The notes under the pieces are model-generated. The model worked only from the letters and a program-made list of their open reading frames with translations, was not told where the DNA came from and ran no database searches. This document shows positions 43,182 through 50,840 of a stretch of DNA of 64,000 bases, one piece after another (the first letter of the stretch is position 1; every line of letters begins with the position of its first letter). A program made the translations under genes and the position numbers. The stretch is from an uncultured Coriobacteriales bacterium (GTDB taxonomy: Bacteria; Actinomycetota; Coriobacteriia; Coriobacteriales; QAMH01): the NCBI GenBank assembly GCA_934646835.1, contig CAKUES010000010.1, positions 1 through 64,000 of the forward strand. Reading direction: 5' to 3'.

Positions 43182-43838
43182 ATGAGAAGAAGCGACCACA
43201 TATCATCTATCGCCGAGCTCTCCGAGACGGAGGGCGTGTTCACCACGGCGCAGGCGGCCAGGACCGGCGTGCCGCGCGACGCCCTGCACGACGGCGTGTG
43301 CGCCGGCCGGCTGGAGCGCGTCGCGCACGGCGCTTACCGACTGGTCGGCTCGGGCTCCGAGCAGGCCGACGAGCTCGTGGCGATATGGAAGCTCACGGCC
43401 CCGGCCAAGTTCACCCACGAGAGGGCGCAGGCCGAGGCATGGGACGGCGTCGCCGTCGGCGGCGCAACCGCCGCGTCACTGCTCGACATCGGCGACTTCT
43501 ACCTCAGCCCGTACCGCATCTACGCACCTAGGCGCATCAACTCCAGGAATAAGGACGCGAGCTTCGCGGTGCGGGAGATCTCACGGGACGAGGTGTCGTT
43601 CGAGAGGGGCCTGCCCGTCACCATGCCGGAGAGGACGATATTCGACCTCGTGGTAGACGACGAGGACCCCTCTCTCGTGGCCGATGCGCTGCGCGACGCG
43701 TGCGGTGCGGGCAGATCGTTCGACATCGGCAAGCTGGAGGCGCTGCTCGCGTCGAGATACGGCAAGCGCAAGGGAGAGAAGGCGCTTGTGTCGCTGCTGG
43801 CGGACGCGGGCATGTCAGAAAGCGGGCGACGAGAATGA
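43182..43838 (+). CDS. AbiEi-like type IV antitoxin
   Basis: 218-aa protein with an N-terminal winged helix (ISSIAELSETEGVFTTAQAA, VAHGAYRLVGSG) and the AbiEi C-terminal region (YRIYAPRRINSRNKDASFAV, LPVTMPERTIFDLVVDDEDP). AbiEi proteins repress their operon and neutralise the AbiEii nucleotidyltransferase. The ATG at 43182 is chosen because upstream sequence is non-coding and an operator palindrome ends 9 bp before. It overlaps the toxin gene by an ATGA junction. Confidence 0.85.
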   Translation: MRRSDHISSIAELSETEGVFTTAQAARTGVPRDALHDGVCAGRLERVAHGAYRLVGSGSEQADELVAIWKLTAPAKFTHERAQAEAWDGVAVGGATAASLLDIGDFYLSPYRIYAPRRINSRNKDASFAVREISRDEVSFERGLPVTMPERTIFDLVVDDEDPSLVADALRDACGAGRSFDIGKLEALLASRYGKRKGEKALVSLLADAGMSESGRRE

Positions 43839-44725
43839 CGTACAGATCAGCCGCTGCGTTGGAGATGGCTGTCAAGGAGGCCGCGAAGGCCTCGCCGCAG
43901 GACACCGGCCGCGCCATAGCGGGCTTCTATTTCCATAGGCTGCTGTGCAGGGTGTTCGCCGGTGGAAACGGGTCCTTCGTGCTCTAGGGCGGCCGAAGCG
44001 TGCTGGCGCGCACTCTCGACGGCAGGGCGACGCGCGACATCGACCTGCTCTCGACGCGCGACAATCTGGACGACGCCTTGGCGAGCCTGCGCAAGCTCGC
44101 GCAGCAAGACCTGGGCGACTTCGTCGTCTTCGAGTACGCGGGTGCCGAGCCCATCAAGCCCGACGACGAGTACCGCAACGGGCTGTCCGTGCGTTTTGTC
44201 CCGATGCTGGGTGTCAAGCGCATGCAGGCCATATCCATCGACCTGGTGGTCGACGAGGTGCCGCTCGAGGGCGCCGAGCTCGTTTCCCCTGCCGACAGGA
44301 TCGACGTCAAGGGCCTCGAGACGTGCGACTACCTCGTCTACCCGGCCGGCGCAGCGCTTGCAGACAAGCTCTGCGCGCTTGCCGAGCGCCACAACGGCCG
44401 GGCGTCTTCGAGGGTGAAGGATCTCGTCGACATCGTCGTCTACGCGCTGACTTGCGACGTCGACGGGGCCGACCTGCAAGCACGCCTGCGGTGCGAGATC
44501 GCCGTCAGGAAAATCGGGCCGATAGAGTCGTTCGCGCTCCCAGAGGAGTGGGCTGGAGCCCAAGCCCGCCAACACGCCAAGCTCTGCGCGCAGACGGGCA
44601 TCCCCGCGCACCTGCACGACATCGGCGAGGCGTCGAAGCTCGCGGCCGAGTTGCTCGACCCGGCGTTGAAGCGGCGATGCGACGGATTGCGCTGGAACCA
44701 CGAGAGCCTGAGTTGGGAGAGTTAG
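43835..44725 (+). pseudogene. AbiEii-like nucleotidyltransferase toxin, interrupted by amber codon
   Basis: A 296-codon frame starts at the ATGA overlap with the antitoxin (MTYRSAAALEMAVKEAAKAS) and holds the nucleotidyltransferase signature FVL-x-GGRS, RATRDIDLLS, plus AALADKLCALAERHNGRASS later. Codon 51 (43985-43987) is TAG in the place of the usual Lys of the LKGG motif; AAG to TAG is one change. Reinitiation at GTG 44000 would give 241 aa but would lack the GG part of the active site, so toxicity is probably lost. The remaining frame is intact and well biased, so the mutation is recent or a sequence error. Confidence 0.82.
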
Positions 44726-44787
44726 GCGGAGCGCGAGTCAACAGCGCCGGATAAGCCTCCGTCGAAATTACCCATGAGCAGGGAGAA

Positions 44788-44910
44788 TCAAGCAAGAAGA
44801 GCTCCGTCAATGCGCTATGCCACCGCGACTGCACCATCGACACCTCGGTGCAGGTTAACGTGTTCAAAGACTTCGTCGAAATCGCCAGCCTGGGTCTCTT
44901 CCCTGAGGGC
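44788..44910 (+). pseudogene. Relic of an AlbA_2/RecG-like regulator (COG2865 type)
   Basis: About 40 codons read SSVNALCHRDCTID then VNVFKDFVEIASLGLFPEGD, which matches the ALVNALVHRDYS...IEIFDDRIEI..PGGLPEG block of proteins with an AlbA_2 domain and a GHKL-like C-terminal part. The rest of such a protein is absent on both sides. A small deletion relic between the AbiE pair and the Fic gene. Confidence 0.65.
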
Positions 44911-44978
44911 GACTCGCCTGGGAGACGCCTCTCCGGCGGCGCGTTTCGCTTCGAACAGAGCGAGCTCAACACGACAGA

Positions 44979-45098
44979 TTGCCGCTATCGGCAAAATATA
45001 AGCCGCAATTCTCATCGAATCCCCTATATTCTTGCCGTTATCGGCAAGAATACCACTATTCTTGCTAAAATCTCAGTACAGATTTTGCCGATAGCAAA
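44979..45098 (+). promoter_or_regulatory. Operator cluster before the Fic gene
   Basis: Two palindromes with identical arms, TTGCCG-CTAT-CGGCAA (44979-44994) and TTGCCG-TTAT-CGGCAA (45032-45047), and a third weaker dyad TTTGC-CGATA-GCAAA (45084-45098). An overlapping dyad AAAATCT-N6-AGATTTT lies at 45067-45086. All lie upstream of the Fic gene, whose N-terminus has a DNA-binding helix-turn-helix, so autoregulation is likely. Confidence 0.65.
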
Positions 45099-45116
45099 GC
45101 AAAATGGGAGGCTTGC

Positions 45117-46007
45117 ATGGACTACATGAGCGTGGCAGAGAAGGCCGCGGAGTGGGGAATCTCCGAGCGTAGTGTCCGCAACTACTGCGCGAGTGGCAGG
45201 GTGCCGGGAGCCTATCAGGCAGGTCGCAGCTGGCTCATTCCAGGCAATGCGGAGAAGCCGGCCAGGGCAAACTCGCGCGCGCCGCACACAAGCCCGCTGC
45301 TTGCCCGCCTCAAGGAGGAGCGCGAATCGGGGCTCAAGGGCGGTATCTACCACAAGGTCCAGGTTGACCTCACCTACAACTCCAACCACATCGAGGGCAG
45401 CCGCCTCACGCACGACCAGATACGCTTCATCTTCGAGACCGCGACCGTCGGCTTCGAGGGGGAGGTGCTGCGCGTTGACGACCTTGTCGAGGCGCAGAAC
45501 CACTTCCGGGCAGTCGACTACGTTATCGACAATGCGGCAGAGCCTCTTTGCGAGGAGATGCTCAAGGAGCTTCACCGCATCCTCAAGTCCTCCACGACTG
45601 ATGCTGCGCGCTCGTGGTTTGCGGTTGGGGAGTACAAGAAGCTCGAGAACGAGGTCGCTGGCAGGGCGACGTCTCGTCCCGAGGACGTCGCAAGGGATAT
45701 CCAGCGCCTTCTGACTTCTTATGATCCCGGCAGGGCCCACGCGCTTGAGGAGATCCTCGACTTCCATGTGGCGTTCGAGCGCATCCACCCGTTCCAAGAC
45801 GGCAACGGCCGCGTCGGCAGGCTCGTTATGTTCAAGGAATGCCTCGCCAGCGGCGTGGTGCCCTTCATCATCGAGGACGAGATGAAGGCGTTCTATTATC
45901 ATGGCCTGTCGGAATGGGACCGTGAATGCGGCTTCTTGACTGACACCTGCCTCACTGCGCAGGACCGTTTCAAGGCGGCGCTCGACTACTTCCGCATCGT
46001 GTATTAG
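45117..46007 (+). CDS. Fic family protein with N-terminal helix-turn-helix
   Basis: 296-aa protein. Residues 1-50 form a MerR/excisionase-like helix-turn-helix (AEKAAEWGISERSVRNYCAS, GRSWLIPGNAEKP). SNHIEG (about residue 84) fits the inhibitory motif (S/T)xxxE(G/N) that sits N-terminal in class II Fic proteins. The catalytic motif HPFQDGNGRVGRLVMF (about 227-242) is complete, so AMP transfer to a target hydroxyl is expected. ATG follows GGGAGG. The target is unknown. Three palindromes upstream are likely its own operators. Confidence 0.88.
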   Translation: MDYMSVAEKAAEWGISERSVRNYCASGRVPGAYQAGRSWLIPGNAEKPARANSRAPHTSPLLARLKEERESGLKGGIYHKVQVDLTYNSNHIEGSRLTHDQIRFIFETATVGFEGEVLRVDDLVEAQNHFRAVDYVIDNAAEPLCEEMLKELHRILKSSTTDAARSWFAVGEYKKLENEVAGRATSRPEDVARDIQRLLTSYDPGRAHALEEILDFHVAFERIHPFQDGNGRVGRLVMFKECLASGVVPFIIEDEMKAFYYHGLSEWDRECGFLTDTCLTAQDRFKAALDYFRIVY

Positions 46008-46361
46008 GCATGTTGGGCATGAGCCCGGCATCGCCTCCCTCGCCTCAATCGAGTACTAGGCACGAGTCATATTTCCCTGCTCTGTGACCTGCGCTTTAAT
46101 GGCTCTGAGTAGTAAAAACACTAGTCTCATACTTGGCGCAGTATGAGGGTTGGTTGTTGCCCTTTAGGATGTAAGTCAGTCAGAGGGGACAAGTGTTTGA
46201 CTCCTTTCCTCGTCCGCTCTGAGATGAACCGCCGCGAGGCCGACAACCAAATCCTCTACGGCTAGCGCGCTTGATGTGCGGTGCACCCACATCCCTTTCC
46301 CTCTTAGCGCACTGCGGCGGTTCTTCAAAGACGCGAGCCTTGCAGATCGCGCTTTGAAGCT
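46008..46361. other. Gap with a degenerate core-like motif
   Basis: TGTGACCTGCGCTTTAATG at about 46084-46102 resembles the core of the nested palindromes, but I find no paired arms; it may be a decayed copy. CTTCAAAG...CTTTGAAG at 46323-46359 forms an 8-bp stem. No gene is supported. Confidence 0.4.
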
Positions 46362-46412
46362 GCGGCCGCGTTGCTTGGGAGACACCCAGACGTCACCAAG
46401 CAACGCGGCCGC
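46362..46412 (+). terminator. Perfect 17-bp stem-loop before the phase-variable luxR gene
   Basis: GCGGCCGCGTTGCTTGG / CCAAGCAACGCGGCCGC with a 17-nt loop, followed by TATTGTTTATTTC. It lies 75 bp before the LuxR start codon, so it may end upstream transcription or act as an attenuator. Confidence 0.55.
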
Positions 46413-46486
46413 TATTGTTTATTTCATATTATTCGCCCAGCTGTTAAAATCACGAATATCTGATTAATTGAGGGGGACAGTTTAAT

Positions 46487-48453
46487 ATGGAGAGAGTCCA
46501 GGAGGAAGGGCTCCGGTGCGCATCTGTTTCTGCTGCAACAGAACAGACGTCCAAGAGTTCATCTAGTACAACACATGATATTTCTACATCTGAGCGCCAG
46601 GAGTTTTTCTCTGAGGCAAAAGAGAGCAAGCGCCTCGGCTTCAGGGCTCTGCTCGCTTGGCATTATCTTGTGCTGTTTGCCCCGCTTATTGCGGTTGGCG
46701 GTGAGCAGTTTTCAGATTTGATTGTCTCACGCCAGCTTATTCTCTATTCCGTTTTGGCAGTGACTTTCTTCATTCTGCTCGTCGTCTCACGCTGCTCTCA
46801 GGCGGCTAGGGAGCGATTGTCCTCGCCTGCGATAACGATAACGAGTGCGGTTGTTGCATCAGTTGCAACGCTGGCGAGCCTTTATAACGTGTTTGATTTC
46901 AACCTGGGTGTTGTGAGAACCGTCTTCTTGGGTATCAGCGAAGCTTCTCTTATGTATACCTGGCTCCTCTTCTTTGCTGATCTTGCAAGGAAAGGCCCAT
47001 ATCGCACGCTGGGTATGGACATCATGATGGGCTCTCTTATCGCTTTGTTGGTGGGAAGTCTCATCTCCCCTGCGAATATGGCCGTCGCGGCTTGTCTCCC
47101 TCTTTTGAGCATGGCCTCATTCGTCTCTCTCAAGAAGAAGTACGACTTCTGGAAGAGCGAGGGGCATGGATTGCCCGAGAGCATGCCTGATTCGATGGTT
47201 GATTTGCAGAGCAGGACGTATGAGGCGACGTCTGCCTATATGGTCAAGCGCAATGTTGCCTCTGTGCTCTTTGCAGTGGCATTTGGTCTTATGCAGGGCA
47301 GTTACCTGAGCGATGGCGTGCCGTTTCTCATTGCGTTCAATCCTCTGATGTTTTTGGGAGTTACCCTTGCCGGTGTCGTGATTTTCAATATCAAGGAGCG
47401 TTTCTGTACGCATTCAGACGCGGAGACCATGTATCGCCCCGCGTTGATCTTCTTCATGGTCGGCATCGTTGTTCTTACCGTCTTGGGTGTTGCCGGTATC
47501 GATCGTGGCAGTCTCAACTATGAGATTGCAATTGGTGTTGCTGGCCTTCTAATCTTTGCCGGCTTCAATCTCTTTGACTTTGGCAACATGATGCTTTGCC
47601 TGGGCATTGTAAGGGCCAGCAGCGCTGAGTGCGGTTATCTGATTGCTCTCGGCCGCAGTCTTACCTATGCCTTTATGGCTCTTGGATTTGCGGTTGGCTA
47701 CGTGTTTGTGACTTGGGTGATGCCCCTGATAGGCGTTGAGGTTCTGGTTATCTCTTCTTGTGCTGCGATGTTTCTTCTTCTCATCACTATCGGACTGCCG
47801 TCATCGACAAAAGCGGGCTACGAGAATCTGCTTACCAAGATTGGTTCTGAGGCCTCTAATGACGCTTTCGTGCGAGAGATGAAGTACGCCTGCAAGAACT
47901 GCGGGTCTGTTGACGATTGCGATGTTCGCGGTGCTGTCCTTGGTAATTTGATGAAAAACGCCGACGATAAGGCGGCCAGTGAGAGGGAGATGCAGGCTAT
48001 TGTCGATGGACACGCTGCTGAAGTAGCGGCCCTGATGAAGAAGATCGAAGAGGTCGAATCAGAACTAGCGAAGAGCGCCGCCGAGGCCGAGGAAGCATCC
48101 CGAATTGCTCGGGGGGGGGGGGTGTCGAAACTCCAAAGCAGGAGCGCGAGCGCAAACCAGCGATGGTCGATGGAGAAGAGAAGCGCAAATCTGCTCCTTG
48201 GAGGGATGCCTGTACGGAGATTGCTCATCTCTATCAACTCTCTAAGCGCGAGACAGAGATCTTCCACATCATCTCCAAGGGCCGCAACGCCGACTACGTA
48301 TCCAAGGAGCTCTACATCTCTGTTCATACGGCTAAGACTCATATTGCCAATATCTACCAAAAGCTCGGTATCCATTCTTCGCAAGAGATGTTGGATCTGA
48401 TTGACACGTTCAGGAGCGAGATCCTAAAGAGGGAAAAGGGCGATCAGCAGTAA
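46487..48453 (+). pseudogene. Multi-TM LuxR-family regulator split by a G12 homopolymer (probable phase variation)
   Basis: From ATG 46487 (after GAGGGGGAC) the frame encodes about 12 TM segments and a coiled linker (KKIEEVESELAKSAAEAEEA) and then reaches a run of 12 G at 48111-48122. Past it, the frame continues to a stop at 48400 with out-of-frame residues. The LuxR helix-turn-helix (LSKRETEIFHIISKGRNADY, HTAKTHIANIYQKLGIHSSQ, stop at 48453) lies in another frame, preceded directly after the G run by natural linker codons ETPKQERERKPAMVDGEEKR. A run of 13 or 10 G would fuse both parts into one normal-length regulator. As read, the DNA-binding domain is lost. Confidence 0.88.
48111..48122 (+). 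repeat. Poly-G tract (G12) within the luxR-like gene
   Basis: Twelve consecutive G between the sensor/linker part and the HTH part. Slipped-strand mispairing at such tracts is a known switch. G13 or G10 restores the frame; G12 and G11 do not. Confidence 0.85.
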
Positions 48454-48482
48454 CCCTGAGCACAGGTCGCTAGTCGCGATGA

Positions 48483-48515
48483 AAAAGGGCCGCAGCGTGA
48501 TGTTGCGGCCCTTTT
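48483..48515. terminator. Bidirectional terminator between convergent genes
   Basis: AAAAGGGCCGCA / TGCGGCCCTTTT, 12-bp stem, A-run on one side and T-run on the other, between the LuxR gene and the convergent MFS gene. Confidence 0.85.
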
Positions 48516-48547
48516 GGTGCTTAATGCGAAGATGACGCAAGAGAGCC

Positions 48548-49825
48548 TTAAGCCTTCTGAGCTGCCTCGTGTGCGGCGCGGCGCTCCTCCAGGAGCTTTT
48601 GATCGCGGTTGAACATCTTGGAGAACGGAATCGCAGCGTCGAGTACGGCGATGACGGCCATGATGGCCAGGATGCTGAAGGTAGTGACGCGCGCGTCCAT
48701 GCCGACAACAGCTTGCAGCAAAACGTTGAGCAGAGAACCGAAGACGATGGCGAAGTTGCACAGCGAGAGGTTGAGGGGGTAGTTCTTCGCACCAAAGCGC
48801 TGGCGGCCAAAGGCAGATGCAACGACAGGAACGCCGCCATAGCAGAAACCGCAGCAGAAGGCGCCGACGACGTAAAGCACGGGTATGCTCATGGTGAAGG
48901 CGCAAATGATGCAGACAGCGGCGATGAAGCCGACGGTGCCGTCGATGATCATGGTCACCTTGACGTTGGTCTTGTCGTAGATGATGCCCACGAGCACGCG
49001 GCCAATGCCGTTGAGAACGGAGACCAGGCCAACGAGGAGCGTTGCGAAGCCGGCGTCCCATCCGACGCTTTGGGCATCGGATGCGCAGTTGCCGATGGTG
49101 GCGAGGCCGATGGCGATGACGATGATCGCCCAGACCCAGTACACGTAGAAGAGCGGGGTCTTGAGGGCGGAGTCCTCATCGGCGGGGTCGTAAGAGGAAC
49201 CGGAAGCCTTCTCGGGAGCCATGGCGGCGATGATGTTGGAAGGAGGGCGCTTGATGATGAGGCCCTCGATGCCGATGACGATTGCGGAGATGACGCCGAT
49301 GACGATCAGCACGGTGCCAAGTCCAAAGGTCTTGGCCAGGTTGACGGAGAGCGTGCCCAGGATCAAGGAGCCCAGGCCAAAACCCATCATCAGGATGCCG
49401 CTCGACAGGCCGACCTTGTCAGGGAACCACACGTTGGTGGTTGCGATAACGCTGTTATAGCCCATGCCGACACCAAGGCCGCAGATAACACCGTAGAAGA
49501 GGTATAGAGCGACGATGTTGCTGTATGCGAAGATGCCCGTGCCGATAAAGCCGATTGCGAACATGGCGGCTGCAACCAGGATGGCGCCTTTGACGCCGAT
49601 GACTTTCTCAACCTGAGAGCCGACAACGGCACCAAGGCAGAAGGTGATCATCATAATGTTGAAGGTGAGGCCTACAGCGGGTTTTTCGAGTCCAAAGGTC
49701 GAGCACATGGGCGCTGCGAACATGGAGAATGCGTAGATGAGGCCAAGAAACAGGAGCGTAATCGTTGAGAGCACGAGGTAGACCACGCGCTTGCTCTTGA
49801 TCTGGGCCGGTGACATTTCAGTCAT
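48548..49825 (-). CDS. MFS transporter, OFA (oxalate/formate antiporter) family
   Basis: 425-aa, 12 TM carrier. The N-terminal GLIYAFSMFAAPMCSTFGLE, the GVICGLGVGMGYNSVIATT helix and GLSSGILMMGFGLGSLILG are typical of the OFA family, which exchanges or imports organic acids. ATG after AGAAAGG. Upstream on the same strand, 117 bp away, is the degenerate aldo/keto reductase. Convergent with the G12 LuxR gene, which may regulate it. Confidence 0.85.
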   Translation of the reverse strand: MTEMSPAQIKSKRVVYLVLSTITLLFLGLIYAFSMFAAPMCSTFGLEKPAVGLTFNIMMITFCLGAVVGSQVEKVIGVKGAILVAAAMFAIGFIGTGIFAYSNIVALYLFYGVICGLGVGMGYNSVIATTNVWFPDKVGLSSGILMMGFGLGSLILGTLSVNLAKTFGLGTVLIVIGVISAIVIGIEGLIIKRPPSNIIAAMAPEKASGSSYDPADEDSALKTPLFYVYWVWAIIVIAIGLATIGNCASDAQSVGWDAGFATLLVGLVSVLNGIGRVLVGIIYDKTNVKVTMIIDGTVGFIAAVCIICAFTMSIPVLYVVGAFCCGFCYGGVPVVASAFGRQRFGAKNYPLNLSLCNFAIVFGSLLNVLLQAVVGMDARVTTFSILAIMAVIAVLDAAIPFSKMFNRDQKLLEERRAAHEAAQKA

Positions 49826-49942
49826 GGCGAACCTTTCTATGTGATTTGAGCATACGTTAATGACGCGGGTGTGAGAGCCCCGCTGTGAAGTCGGACACCG
49901 CGTCAGGGATTCGCAGGTGTTGTGAAAGTGTGCAGGGCACGA

Positions 49943-50809
49943 TCAACGCTGTGTGCATTGCTGGGCCTTGGCGCAGGCGCGCAGAACCTCAAGTTCGTCA
50001 GCCGTGAGGACGGTGTCGTCGCCAAAGACGGCAGCGTTCTCTTTCACTTCGCGCGCTGAATGCATATTACAGGTCGTGCTTGCGACTGTGTCAAGCGATT
50101 TGACAAAGCTCAAGGCCCATTCGGCGCTTGTTCGGTTGGGATCTGCTTCCTTGAGTATGCTCAGAGCCTCCGGTTTGAGAGAGGACCTCACACCGGTGCG
50201 CATCGCTCCGTGAGCGATGATGGGAAGCCCTGCCTCCTTGACAGCAGCGTAGCGCTCGTCGCCGCCCTTGGTGAACCAGTCACAGTAATTGATCGTCATG
50301 CGGACATAGTCCCACGGGTAGCGCTCGATGTAGTCGCGGAGGTTTTCCGGCGAGAGCTCGGAGCTGAAGCCAAGGCAGCCGATAGCGCCTTTCTCGCGTT
50401 GTTCGAACAAGAAGTCGACAGCGCCGGAGTCAATGTCACGCATGCGGGTGAGGTCGCAGACGCCTTCGAGGCTGTAGAAGTCGATCTTGTCCGTCTTGAG
50501 CTTCTTAAGCTGCTTGTTAAAGACATATTCATAACGGGGGTCGACGAGTTCGAAGTAACTCGTGGCGACAAATTGTGCGAGCTCGGGCCTTTCCGAGGTG
50601 AACTCTCCGAGGAAGTCTTCTGCCTCGCCTTTATGGTTCGAGTACGAGGTGTCAAAGAAGTCCATGCCCTGCTCGATGGCCTCGTTTGCGATTTCGCGTG
50701 CGGCTTCACGATCCAATCGGTCTACGCGACTCACATCGGTTATGGGCATGCGCTTGGTGCCCAAGCCAAATCGCGACAGAGTGTAGTCCCCTACTTTTCG
50801 ATATTGCAT
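49943..50809 (-). CDS. Aldo/keto reductase-like protein with altered catalytic tetrad
   Basis: 288-aa (beta/alpha)8 protein of the aldo/keto reductase type (KVGDYTLSRFGLGTKRMPIT, DYIERYPWDYVRMTINY, NRTSAEWALSFVKSLDTVAS). The catalytic Asp is seen in FFDTSYSNHKGEAE, but the Tyr five residues on is Asn (Tyr is two residues earlier), the Lys position reads VATSYFE without Lys, and the usual His of xxLHxx is Glu in FYSLEGV. The enzyme may be inactive as a reductase or do another reaction. ATG follows GGGAGGA. Between the OFA carrier and htpG. Confidence 0.75.
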   Translation of the reverse strand: MQYRKVGDYTLSRFGLGTKRMPITDVSRVDRLDREAAREIANEAIEQGMDFFDTSYSNHKGEAEDFLGEFTSERPELAQFVATSYFELVDPRYEYVFNKQLKKLKTDKIDFYSLEGVCDLTRMRDIDSGAVDFLFEQREKGAIGCLGFSSELSPENLRDYIERYPWDYVRMTINYCDWFTKGGDERYAAVKEAGLPIIAHGAMRTGVRSSLKPEALSILKEADPNRTSAEWALSFVKSLDTVASTTCNMHSAREVKENAAVFGDDTVLTADELEVLRACAKAQQCTQR

Positions 50810-50840
50810 TGTCGTTCCTCCCGTTGTCTTGGTTGTGCTT

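Noticed and set aside
38899..44725. UAG recoded as an amino acid (two in-frame TAG codons)
   Set aside because: TAG is used as the normal final stop of several genes in the window, and no tRNA or recoding element is seen here. Nonsense mutation or sequence error is simpler.
46176..46403. Minus-strand frame of 75 codons before the luxR gene
   Set aside because: It runs through a perfect stem-loop and has no ribosome binding site or known domain.
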